Shown: piece by piece, positions 1 through 6,419 of the stretch
How positions within the stretch are numbered: position 1 is the stretch's first letter
Layout: each line of letters begins with the position of its first letter
Assembly: GCA_003536295.1 (NCBI GenBank)
Contig: DPZQ01000174.1
Span: 1-9,322, forward strand
Origin: Rhodobacter sp.
Lineage (GTDB): Bacteria > Pseudomonadota > Alphaproteobacteria > Rhodobacterales > Rhodobacteraceae
Length of the DNA stretch: 9,322 nt
Direction: 5' to 3'
Made by a program: the position numbers and the translations under genes
The notes under the pieces: model-generated
The model's input: the letters and a program-made list of their open reading frames with translations, nothing else
The model's database searches: none
What the model was told of the DNA's origin: nothing

Positions 1-141
1 ACGCGCCAAGAGCTGCGCCCGCCCCTCTTGCGTGACGCAACGCGCGACGACCGTAAGATTATGCGTCTCGCCCACAATGATGATCTAGCACACGACGCCA
101 AAATCACGCTCGTCGGTGGGGACTATCGGTCCAAAACATGA
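1..141 (+). CDS. 3' end of an unrecognised gene (N-terminus outside window)
   Basis: Frame 1 is open from the first base to a TGA at 139-141, giving a 46-residue C-terminal tail that ends GGDYRSKT. It is the only one of the six frames open across this stretch. Its third codon positions are G/C-rich (roughly 30 of 46), as expected for coding DNA in this genome. The tail is hydrophilic and charged, with several Asp, Arg and His residues and no membrane segment. I do not recognise the family and assign no function. It runs toward the MFS gene but is separated from it by almost 480 bases, so the two are probably not one operon. The call could be wrong, because a 46-codon open frame can occur by chance. 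Confidence 0.45.
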   Translation, partial: TRQELRPPLLRDATRDDRKIMRLAHNDDLAHDAKITLVGGDYRSKT

Positions 142-618
142 ATAAAAGCTTAATTTTTCTGACTTCTAACTTGCACAATTCGCATGGCAAGCCATTCCCT
201 TAGCGCATGACGGCAATACCAAAGAGGACGAGCCAAGCCCCCACTCCACCTGCTAAGAAGGCATCAGCCAAAAGGAAAATGGCCCTGTTTTAACGGCTTT
301 TTAAAAGAATTATTCTAGCCCAAACAGTCAGCGCTGCCGATCATGTGTTGCGGGCAGTCACGGATCGTCAATTACAAGACCCAGGCATGACCCACAGCAA
401 TTTTCGCGCCCAACAACTTGAGCAAATTGCAAGATTCCGCCTCGCGATTCAGGCGAGTGTCCCTGTCTCCGGGCGAAACTTTGGATAGAAAGCAGCTTAA
501 TCAATCTTTTCTAGTGCCCACGCTTTGGGGTCTTGTGAATTTTTTAGTAATTTACAAATGCCCCTACTCGGCTGCCTAATGGCGCGCTATACCACCCTGT
601 TCGTATAGGAAAAGCGCA
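142..618. other. Intergenic stretch without a supported gene
   Basis: This stretch of 477 bases is more AT-rich than its surroundings at both ends and has no long open frame on either strand. An ATG at 207 opens a 28-codon lysine/alanine/proline-rich frame that ends in TAA at 291-293. The same frame then stays open from 294 to a TAG at 486-488. I see no ribosome binding site before 207 and recognise neither half. Two short inverted repeats occur, CTGCC (334-338) with GGCAG (353-357) and CTCGC (441-445) with GCGAG (453-457). Neither is followed by a T-run, so I do not call terminators. The last 70 bases should contain the promoter of the MFS gene. Confidence 0.6.
551..580 (+). promoter_or_regulatory. 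Weak candidate promoter for the MFS gene
   Basis: TTTACA at 551-556 differs from the -35 consensus at one base. It is followed after 18 bases by CCTAAT at 575-580, which matches the -10 consensus at four of six positions. Transcription would begin near 587, about 30 bases before the MFS start codon. The local AT-richness fits, but alphaproteobacterial promoters are degenerate and this match could be chance. Confidence 0.2.
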
Positions 619-2079
619 ATGCCCCAAAACACACCTCCCTTTTCACAAACGGACCCCACCCCGATTGCGGGACGCTGGATTGCGATGTCAGCGCTTTTGG
701 TCGCCAATTTCATGAACCTGGTCGATGTGACGATTGTGAATGTGGCCATCCCGTCGATCCAGCAGGCCTTTGGGGCCAATGACAGTCAAATTGAATGGGT
801 CATCGCCATCTACATGCTTACCTTTGCTCTGCTACTTTTGCCCAGCGGACGCATGGGCGATGTGTTTGGTAAACGTCAGATGTTTGTGGCGGGTGTGACG
901 GTCTTTACACTTGGATCTGCGCTTTGTGGGATGGCAGGTTCTATCAACCTGCTGATTTTTGCGCGGATGTTTCAAGCTTTGGGCGGCGCGATGATGACAC
1001 CGCAAATCTTGGCCATGGTGCCCATTTTATTTCTCCCAAAAGAACGCGGCGCGGTATTTGCGCTTTTTGGCCTGACCGCTGGCATGGCCTCGGTTGCGGG
1101 CCCGCCTTTGGCGGGTGTTTTGATTCATGCCGATGTTTGGGCCTTAGGCTGGCGACCTATCTTTTTGGTCAATGTGCCTGTGGGTGTGATCGCAATTTTG
1201 GCCGCCCTGCGCTATGGCCCCAAAACCACCACCAATCGCGGTGGTGCGATTGACGGGGTGGGCATTTTGCTGGCTACCACTACTCTTTTGTTACTTTTAT
1301 TTCCACTGATAGAGGGGCGTCAACTGGGCTGGCCCCTTTGGTGCTATGCGCTACTGCTGGCTGCCGCCCCTATGGGATTAGCCTTTCTTAAATGGGAAAA
1401 CCGCCGCGCAGCACAAGGGCTGGCGCAGCTTTTGCCCGTGCGGTTACTGGGAAATATGGATTATCTGTTAGGCACGGGGCTTGCTGCTTTGCTGTTTGCG
1501 GGCATTCCAGGTTTCTTTTTGATTTGGGCCGTGACTTTGCAATCGGGCAATGGCCTTAGCGCTTTGCAATCGGGGCTGACCACCATGCCGTTTCCTGTTG
1601 GGGTTTTGCTGGCCTCGATCCTTTCGGGTCGGCTTGGCAATCGGCGACCAAGGCTGCGCATCTCAGCAGGGGCGGTGCTTTTGGCCCTGGGGGTTGCGGG
1701 CATCTATGTAGCACTGCCCAACGGTGGCGCGCCAATGGTGCGCTCGGCCTATATTTTGCCGCTGATGATCGCGGGTCTGGGCTTAGGATCAGCCATTTCG
1801 CCGTTGTTTCAAACTGTTTTGTTCAACGTTAGCCCACAAGAAACGGGATCAGCCTCGGGGGCGCTGCAGGCGTTTCAACAGGTAGGCGGTGCGTTGGGGT
1901 TGGCCATTATGGGCGAGATTTTCTTTTCAAGCTTGCATGAATCGATGAAAACGGGAACGAGTTTGCTGGGGGCCTATGCATCGGCTCTTTCACAAGGTTT
2001 GATTTTTTGCATCTGCGTCTTTTTGCTTTTAGCGGCTTTGGTGTGGCGTTTGCCAAAACCGCAGCTGCAAAAACATTAG
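619..2079 (+). CDS. MFS transporter, DHA2 (EmrB/QacA-like) family
   Basis: This is a 486-residue inner-membrane secondary transporter, probably a proton-driven exporter of drugs or metabolites; the substrate cannot be read from sequence. A short hydrophilic N-terminus (1-19) precedes many hydrophobic helices, and the length fits the 14-helix DHA2 group. Diagnostic motifs are motif D1 around 34-45 (LVDVTIVNVAIP), motif A in loop 2-3 at 77-86 (GRMGDVFGKR), motif B at 116-124 (RMFQALGGA), and the antiporter motif C around 151-166 (G151, G154, GPPLAG at 161-166). A WRPIFLVNVP stretch follows at 178-187. The C-terminal half carries the usual SPQETGSASG element. The start is the ATG at 619, with AGGA at 607-610 eight bases upstream. 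The gene stands alone, flanked by gaps of 477 and 222 bases, and has no visible link to the B12 genes. The family call is firm, but the substrate is unknown. Confidence 0.9.
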   Translation: MPQNTPPFSQTDPTPIAGRWIAMSALLVANFMNLVDVTIVNVAIPSIQQAFGANDSQIEWVIAIYMLTFALLLLPSGRMGDVFGKRQMFVAGVTVFTLGSALCGMAGSINLLIFARMFQALGGAMMTPQILAMVPILFLPKERGAVFALFGLTAGMASVAGPPLAGVLIHADVWALGWRPIFLVNVPVGVIAILAALRYGPKTTTNRGGAIDGVGILLATTTLLLLLFPLIEGRQLGWPLWCYALLLAAAPMGLAFLKWENRRAAQGLAQLLPVRLLGNMDYLLGTGLAALLFAGIPGFFLIWAVTLQSGNGLSALQSGLTTMPFPVGVLLASILSGRLGNRRPRLRISAGAVLLALGVAGIYVALPNGGAPMVRSAYILPLMIAGLGLGSAISPLFQTVLFNVSPQETGSASGALQAFQQVGGALGLAIMGEIFFSSLHESMKTGTSLLGAYASALSQGLIFCICVFLLLAALVWRLPKPQLQKH

Positions 2080-2301
2080 GCGCCATATATAATTTTAAAA
2101 TAAAAATTGTCCTTATTTTTAACTCACTTTTTTAATATGCACTTTCGGACAGACCCCAATGGCACGCGGTTTGTGCTTTCAAGTGGCGTTCGAGCAACCC
2201 ATCACGCGGAGCAATTTTGCTTGCCAAGTTTCACTTTGCGCGATTAGGATCCAAAGACTCGAAGGCGCTGGCGAACTGCTCCTGCAAAGATCGGACATAT
2301 T
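2080..2301. other. AT-rich intergenic region before the CLC gene
   Basis: The first 60 bases are very AT-rich. They contain a perfect 7-bp inverted repeat, TAAAAAT (2101-2107) and ATTTTTA (2115-2121), too GC-poor to be a convincing terminator. TTGTCC (2107-2112) and the T/A-rich run TTTTTTAATAT (2128-2138) could form a promoter for the CLC gene, but the fit is poor. The remaining part to 2301 is GC-richer. Frames starting at 2159 and 2217 run across it into the CLC gene in other registers and look like chance open frames. The CLC frame itself is open back to a TAG at 2245-2247, so the gene could start slightly upstream of 2302. Confidence 0.5.
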
Positions 2302-4017
2302 TTGGCCCAAATCTCCCAAAAAACCAGCTATATCGCCGAGAAGCTGATCACTACATTGGTGATTGGTGTGACAATCGGCGCGGTCATGGCGATGGCCAGC
2401 AATCTGTTTGTTGAAGGCGTGATGGCCCTGACCCGTTGGCGCAGCAGTCAAACTCTACTTTGGCCCCAGCTTTGGGCAGGTTTCTCGCCCTATCCGCTTT
2501 TGTGGCTTATAATAACTGCGGCTTTGCTAATTGCCTTGCGCAAGGCTTTAGGGCTTAACCGTTGGGCGGGCCCCGCTGATAGTATTTTGGCAGCGCATAA
2601 TATCGAAAATAATTTAGATGTCAAAACGGGCATCGGCTCGACTATTGCGGCCTTTATCTCGGTTGGCGGGGGGGCTGCAGTTGGCCAATATGGGCCCTTG
2701 GTGCATTTTGGCGCGTCACTTGGGGCCTTTATGCGCCGCATCAGCAAATCACGTATGGCCAATGATGTTTTCATCGGATGCGGCGTTGCGGGAGCGATTG
2801 CCGCGGGGTTTAACGCGCCTTTAGCGGGCATCGTTTTCGCGCATGAGGCGGTGCTGCGTCATTTCTCGATGCGCTCAATCGCGCCCATTACGCTCAGTGC
2901 AACGACGGCTGCGGGCATAAGCCGTTGGGGCCTGGGCGATAGGCATGCGCTCTCGCTTTCTGTGGTACCCGAGACATTAGTTAGTTTGGTGGGGCCTTTG
3001 ATCTTGGGCGGACTGATCTTTGGGCTTTTGGCGGTGGTGTTTATGGTGGCGCTGCGGCAAACTGCACGTTGGTCGCAAAAAAGCGGGATGACGGCGGCGC
3101 ATTTGATTGTGTTGGGTGCAGTGGGCTGCGGGCTGATTGGCGGATTTGTACCGCAGGTCTTGGGTCTGGGCACGGCTACGATTTTAGAGATGACGTGGCA
3201 AAACCACTCTGTACAATTTTTAGCCTTGCTGATGCTGGCAAAAATGGCGGCCAGCGCCTTTTGCATTGGCACGGGTGTTTTTGGTGGCGTTTTTTCCCCT
3301 GCCCTATTTGTGGGGGCAGCCGGCGGCGCGTTGGTGGCTATTTTTTTATCAACATTGGGTTTTGCAGTCAGCACCGCCACGATGGTTATCTGCGGGATGG
3401 CAGCAGTATCGGCATCGGTGATCGGTGCGCCGATTGCGGCGGTGCTGATCGTATTAGAGCTGACAACCTCCTATGAAATGGCGGTTGCGGCGGCGATTGC
3501 GGTGGCGGTATCTGCGCTTTTATCCAATTTGCTGTTGGGCTATTCTTTCTTTGATCGCCAGCTTTTGGATCGCGGGATAGATATCTCAATGGGACGAGGG
3601 CATTTGGCACTGTCGCAAATGCCGCTTTCGGCGCTGATGGTGCAAGATTACATGACCATAGCCCCCCATGACTCTGTGCAAGAGGTGCGGTTGCGTTTGT
3701 CCAATAATGGTCAGACTGAGGCCTATTGCCTCTCGCCAGAGGGGCAGCTTTTGGGCAAAGCCGAACTAGCCTATCTAATCGCTCTTAGCCCCGAGGTTAA
3801 AATTTCTGAGCATATTGATCGCAGCCCTTTGGTTTTGTCTCAAACCTCCTCGGTGCAATCGGCGTTAACCAAATTGGCGCGGTTTGTGGGGGAAAGCGTG
3901 CCGGTTATCGACCAAAGCACGGGTGTTTTGAAGGGAGTTGTGTTCGAATCAAGCCTGTTTCACGCATTCCTTGACACGCAAAACCAGATGACTGCGATTG
4001 AGCGCGGCGCGGTTTAG
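2302..4017 (+). CDS. ClcB-like CLC chloride channel/transporter with two CBS domains
   Basis: This is a 571-residue integral membrane protein of the voltage-gated chloride channel family (Pfam Voltage_CLC). The membrane domain covers about 15-415. Two cytoplasmic CBS domains follow at about 440-495 and 502-560; in other CLCs such domains bind adenine nucleotides. The GPADS segment at 90-94 stands where GSGIP lies in ClC-ec1 and resembles the ClcB version. GQYGP at 128-132 occupies the GREGP site, FNAPLAGIVF at 170-179 is conserved, and GVFSP at 329-333 is the GxFxP chloride-site motif. Y391 in TTSYE matches ClC-ec1 Tyr445. Two changes stand out. The gating glutamate (E148 in ClC-ec1) is Tyr130 here, and the internal proton glutamate (E203) is Ala183, next to retained E182. 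Loss of both suggests passive anion conduction rather than H+/Cl- exchange. The start is a TTG at 2302 with GGA at 2293-2295 upstream; the first ATG in frame (2386) would cut into the first helix. The family is certain, the exact start less so. Confidence 0.9.
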   Translation: MAQISQKTSYIAEKLITTLVIGVTIGAVMAMASNLFVEGVMALTRWRSSQTLLWPQLWAGFSPYPLLWLIITAALLIALRKALGLNRWAGPADSILAAHNIENNLDVKTGIGSTIAAFISVGGGAAVGQYGPLVHFGASLGAFMRRISKSRMANDVFIGCGVAGAIAAGFNAPLAGIVFAHEAVLRHFSMRSIAPITLSATTAAGISRWGLGDRHALSLSVVPETLVSLVGPLILGGLIFGLLAVVFMVALRQTARWSQKSGMTAAHLIVLGAVGCGLIGGFVPQVLGLGTATILEMTWQNHSVQFLALLMLAKMAASAFCIGTGVFGGVFSPALFVGAAGGALVAIFLSTLGFAVSTATMVICGMAAVSASVIGAPIAAVLIVLELTTSYEMAVAAAIAVAVSALLSNLLLGYSFFDRQLLDRGIDISMGRGHLALSQMPLSALMVQDYMTIAPHDSVQEVRLRLSNNGQTEAYCLSPEGQLLGKAELAYLIALSPEVKISEHIDRSPLVLSQTSSVQSALTKLARFVGESVPVIDQSTGVLKGVVFESSLFHAFLDTQNQMTAIERGAV

Positions 4018-4050
4018 GTGCACCAAAAACGGCGTCAGGTGAAAAGGATC

Positions 4051-4692
4051 TTAAAATTCAACGCCCTTTTGGCCTTTAATGCCAGCGCGAAACGGGTGCT
4101 TAATCAAGGTCATTTCTGTGGCCAGATCTGCCAGCTCAATCAAACTATCTTTCGCATTGCGCCCTGTCAGCACCACATGGGTTAGGGGGGGCTTTTCCTC
4201 GGCTAAAAAGCGCGTCACCTCAGCTATATCTAGGTAATCATAGCGCAAGGCGATATTAATTTCATCCAGCAAGACCATTTTAATTTTATCATCGCGAATC
4301 AATTCTTTGGCCTTTTCCCAGCCCGCTTGGGCCAACTCAATATCGCGGGCACGGTCTTGGGTCTCCCATGTGAACCCCTCCCCCATGGCGTGAAACTGGC
4401 ACAGGTGGGCAAAATTTTCTTCAATCAAACGTCTTTCACCAGTGTCCCAAGCCCCTTTAATAAATTGCACCACCGCCGAGGGCATCTGATGCGCGATGCA
4501 ACGCAAAATCATGCCAAAGCCCGACGAAGATTTGCCCTTGCCCGCGCCCGTATGCACGATGATCAATCCTTTTTCGCCCGACTTGGCTGCCATGATCTTA
4601 TCACGCGCAGCCTTCTTCTTGACCATCTTACTGGCGTGGCGCGCATCGTCATTTGGGGCTATTATGGCGTCGGTGTCGTTTTGGGCTGTCAT
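4051..4692 (-). CDS. cobO: Cob(I)yrinic acid a,c-diamide adenosyltransferase (corrinoid adenosyltransferase)
   Basis: This is a 213-residue cytoplasmic enzyme of the CobO/BtuR/CobA family. It transfers the adenosyl group of ATP to the reduced cobalt of cob(I)yrinic acid a,c-diamide or related corrinoids, giving the Co-C bond of adenosylcobalamin. A charged N-terminal tail with KMVKKKAARDKIMAAKSGEK (22-41) precedes the P-loop HTGAGKGKSSSG (47-58). LLDEIN at 141-146 is the Walker B-like strand, LTGRNA is at 175-180, and the family's C-terminal signature HPFRAGIKGQKGVEF closes the protein (199-213). The length is typical and nothing appears truncated. The start is supported by GAGGAA on the minus strand (complement of 4699-4704), six bases from the ATG. 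The gene is tail-to-tail with the CLC gene, 33 bases apart with no clear terminator between them. It diverges from the riboswitch-led DUF1636-cobW-cobN operon. No riboswitch motif is visible on its own strand, so its control is unknown. Confidence 0.95.
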   Translation of the reverse strand: MTAQNDTDAIIAPNDDARHASKMVKKKAARDKIMAAKSGEKGLIIVHTGAGKGKSSSGFGMILRCIAHQMPSAVVQFIKGAWDTGERRLIEENFAHLCQFHAMGEGFTWETQDRARDIELAQAGWEKAKELIRDDKIKMVLLDEINIALRYDYLDIAEVTRFLAEEKPPLTHVVLTGRNAKDSLIELADLATEMTLIKHPFRAGIKGQKGVEF

Positions 4693-4708
4693 GTGACGTT
4701 CCTCATCC

Positions 4709-4737
4709 TTGACAAGGGGGGGGTTCGTGCCTCAGGT
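4709..4737 (+). promoter_or_regulatory. Candidate promoter of the riboswitch transcript
   Basis: A perfect -35 hexamer TTGACA lies at 4709-4714. The six bases 17 positions further on, TCAGGT at 4732-4737, are a poor -10 match. The spacer contains a run of eight G (4716-4723). Initiation about seven bases further on would fall near 4744, where the 5' strand of the closing helix of the riboswitch (GCTGG, 4744-4748) begins. The -35 box directly abuts the cobO ribosome binding site on the opposite strand. The -35 is convincing, but the -10 is inferred from spacing only. Confidence 0.4.
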
Positions 4738-4740
4738 GAG

Positions 4741-4930
4741 GCGGCTGGTTCCTGTCATACGACAGGCGAAGAGGGAATGCGACGGGATTTGCACATTTTT
4801 GTAATATTCCAAATGCAGCCGCCCCCGCGACCGTGACCGAAGAGGACCTAATGCCACTGACCAATAGGTTGGGAAGGCGGGAACCAAGGGGCAAGCCCCA
4901 CTTCGCAAGCCGGGAGACCTGCCAGCAAAA
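4741..4930 (+). promoter_or_regulatory. Cobalamin riboswitch aptamer (AdoCbl/B12 element)
   Basis: The conserved blocks of the cobalamin riboswitch (Rfam RF00174) appear in order. They are the hairpin CCTGTC/GACAGG (4751-4756 with 4761-4766), GAGGGAATGCG (4771-4781), GCCCCCGCGACCGTGA (4821-4836), GCCACTG (4853-4859), GGGAAGGC (4871-4878) and the B12 box CCGGGAGACCTGCC (4910-4923). Peripheral helices are visible: ATTTG (4787-4791) with CAAAT (4810-4814), and GGGG (4888-4891) with CCCC (4896-4899) around a CAAG loop. GCTGG (4744-4748) can pair with CCAGC (4922-4926) as the closing helix. The element reads toward DUF1636-cobW-cobN, so a coenzyme B12 form probably represses cobalt uptake/insertion genes when the cofactor is plentiful. 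Boundaries are approximate to about ten bases. Confidence 0.95.
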
Positions 4931-5007
4931 CGAGACGGGCGAACGGGGTGTTTCGCGACCAAAGTGCAGTGCGCTGCCTATGGCCCGACCCCCATTGAAA
5001 GTAGGGC
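4931..5007 (+). promoter_or_regulatory. Riboswitch expression platform, probably translational
   Basis: Between the B12 box and the DUF1636 start codon I find no hairpin followed by a T-run, so control is unlikely to be by intrinsic termination. GCCC (4983-4986) can pair with GGGC (5004-5007), covering the only purine-rich AGGG before the ATG. The same GCCC lies within GCCCG (4983-4987), which can instead pair with CGGGC (4936-4940). The two pairings exclude each other, as expected of a switch. CCTAT (4977-4981) is complementary to ATAGG (4864-4868) in the loop between GCCACTG and GGGAAGGC, a candidate for the L5-L13 kissing contact known from cobalamin riboswitches. A hairpin GCGAA/TTCGC (4939-4943 with 4952-4956) is a further option. 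These pairings were found by eye; the folding is not computed. Confidence 0.5.
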
Positions 5008-5385
5008 ATGACAACAAGATTGCACATTTGCATCACCTGTAAAAAAGGTGAAATAGATCCAGACCCAAACGCGGCCCACGCTGGGGCGCGGCTGTATGCG
5101 GCGCTTTGTGCACAAGCACGCAACCAAGTGCTGCCGCAAGATTTGCAAATCCTACCCGTTGAATGCCTGTCTGCGTGCAATAATGGCTGTGCTGTCGCTT
5201 TGTCATCGCCGCGAAAATGGGGCTATGTCTATGGACATATGTCCGCTGAAACCGACACGGTCGATATTTTAGACGGTGCGGTCAAATATACACTTTCCCC
5301 CGACGGTATAGTGCCTTGGCGCGAACGTCCTGTACAGTTTCGCAAGCAAAGCCTTGCGCGAATTCCCCCAATGGAGCAAAAATGA
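5008..5385 (+). CDS. DUF1636 family cysteine-rich protein, cobalamin-operon member
   Basis: This 125-residue soluble protein is recognised as DUF1636, a small family often found beside cobalamin genes in proteobacteria and without an assigned biochemical role as far as I know. Five cysteines stand out: C8 and C11 in CITC near the N-terminus, and C53, C57 and C61 in ECLSACNNGC. This CxxC plus CxxxCxxxC spacing resembles thioredoxin-like [2Fe-2S] ferredoxins, so a metal or Fe-S site is a reasonable inference. RKWGYVYGHM (69-78) and the tail WRERPVQFRK with ARIPP are family-like. It has no signal peptide or membrane helix. It is the first gene behind the riboswitch and overlaps cobW by four bases (ATGA), so translation is probably coupled. 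The ATG at 5008 fits the family N-terminus. The only SD-like string, AGGG (5003-5006), sits unusually close, one base from the ATG. A redox or cobalt-handling role beside CobW/CobN is inferred from context only. Confidence 0.85.
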   Translation: MTTRLHICITCKKGEIDPDPNAAHAGARLYAALCAQARNQVLPQDLQILPVECLSACNNGCAVALSSPRKWGYVYGHMSAETDTVDILDGAVKYTLSPDGIVPWRERPVQFRKQSLARIPPMEQK

Positions 5386-6416
5386 CTGATCTTGCCAAAA
5401 TTCCCGTTACCATTATCACTGGCTTTTTGGGCGCGGGTAAAACCACGCTCATCAGCCATTTGATGCGCAATCCACAGGGCAAACGATTGGCAGTTTTGGT
5501 CAATGAGTTTGGTACGTTGGGGGTTGATGGGGCCATCCTAAAGGCCTGCGCCGACGAAAACTGCCCTTTGGAAAATATTATCGAGCTGGCAAACGGCTGC
5601 ATCTGTTGTACAGTTGCTGATGATTTCATCCCCACGATCGAAGCTTTGATGGCACTGCCACAGAGGCCTGACCATATCTTGATAGAGACCTCGGGTCTGG
5701 CATTGCCAAAACCGTTGCTAAAAGCGTTTGAGTGGCCCGCCATCCGCTCGCGTGTCACGGTTGACGGTGTTATCGCTTTGGCCGATGCTGAAGCGGTGGC
5801 GGCTGGGCGTTTTGCCCCTGATGTCGCCGCCGTTGACGCCCAGCGCGCCCAAGATCCAAGCCTTAACCATGAAACCCCTTTGTCCGAAGTGTTCGAAGAT
5901 CAAATTCTTTGTGCCGATCTAGTGCTTTTGTCTAAGGTTGATCTGGTCAGTCTCGCAGATTTGGCCAAAGCGCAAGAAACGATCAAAGCCGAAATGCAGC
6001 GCCCCGTGCCTATCTTGAACATGACCGAAGGCCATATTGATCCGCGCTTGATCTTGGGGCTGAATGCGGCGGCGGAAAATGATTTAGCGGCGCGCCCCTC
6101 GCATCACGATGGGCATGACGATCACGAGCATGATGACTTCGACACGGTGGTGATAAGTCTGCCCGAGGTGCAAGATGTGGATGCCCTGCATGAAAAGATT
6201 ATCCGCCTTGCGCGCGAACAACATATTTTGCGCGTTAAAGGTTATGTGGCGGTAACGGGCAAACCCATGCGATATTTGCTGCAAGCCGTAGGTGAGCGGG
6301 TGCGCGGTCAGTTTGATCAGCCTTGGGGTGACGCCTTGCGCACCACGCAATTGGTCGTGATCGCCGAACATGATCATATCAACCTTGACGCAATTCACGC
6401 TTTGTTAGCGGATTAA
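5382..6416 (+). CDS. cobW: CobW, G3E-family GTPase, cobalt metallochaperone
   Basis: This is a 344-residue cytoplasmic P-loop GTPase of the G3E (CobW/YjiA/UreG/HypB) family. CobW is thought to bind Co(II) with GTP and deliver it to the cobaltochelatase. The Walker A motif GFLGAGKTT spans 14-22. The metal-binding CxCC motif is C73-I-C75-C76, within NGCICC. ETSGLALP at 102-109 is the switch region and SKVD at 184-187 stands in for NKxD. A histidine/aspartate cluster, HHDGHDDHEH (241-250), lies before the C-terminal CobW_C domain (about 254-342). The start chosen is the ATG at 5382, which overlaps the preceding stop as ATGA and has GGAG at 5373-5376. The frame stays open upstream to 5316, but those 22 residues lie inside DUF1636 and the family N-terminus fits M-T-D-L. 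cobN follows after three bases. Length and motifs are complete. Confidence 0.95.
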   Translation: MTDLAKIPVTIITGFLGAGKTTLISHLMRNPQGKRLAVLVNEFGTLGVDGAILKACADENCPLENIIELANGCICCTVADDFIPTIEALMALPQRPDHILIETSGLALPKPLLKAFEWPAIRSRVTVDGVIALADAEAVAAGRFAPDVAAVDAQRAQDPSLNHETPLSEVFEDQILCADLVLLSKVDLVSLADLAKAQETIKAEMQRPVPILNMTEGHIDPRLILGLNAAAENDLAARPSHHDGHDDHEHDDFDTVVISLPEVQDVDALHEKIIRLAREQHILRVKGYVAVTGKPMRYLLQAVGERVRGQFDQPWGDALRTTQLVVIAEHDHINLDAIHALLAD

Positions 6417-6419
6417 CCC

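Noticed and set aside
2101..2121. TAAAAAT/ATTTTTA inverted repeat as a terminator of the MFS gene
   Set aside because: The stem is all A-T and only 7 bp, too weak for an intrinsic terminator.
2159..2347. 62-codon + strand ORF between the MFS and CLC genes
   Set aside because: It runs into the CLC gene in another register, has no clear ribosome binding site, and its product is not recognisable. It cannot be joined to the CLC N-terminus in a sensible way.
4017..4041. GGTGCACC palindrome and CACC/GGTG repeat between the CLC and cobO genes as a shared terminator
   Set aside because: The stems are only four base pairs and are not followed by a clear U-tract on either strand.
4327..4836. 169-codon + strand open frame across cobO and into the riboswitch
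   Set aside because: It overlaps a conserved enzyme on the other strand and conserved structured RNA, and the translation resembles no protein.
4703..5180. Several overlapping minus strand frames across the riboswitch and DUF1636
   Set aside because: The conserved aptamer blocks and the DUF1636 cysteine motifs are on the + strand. The minus frames are by-products.
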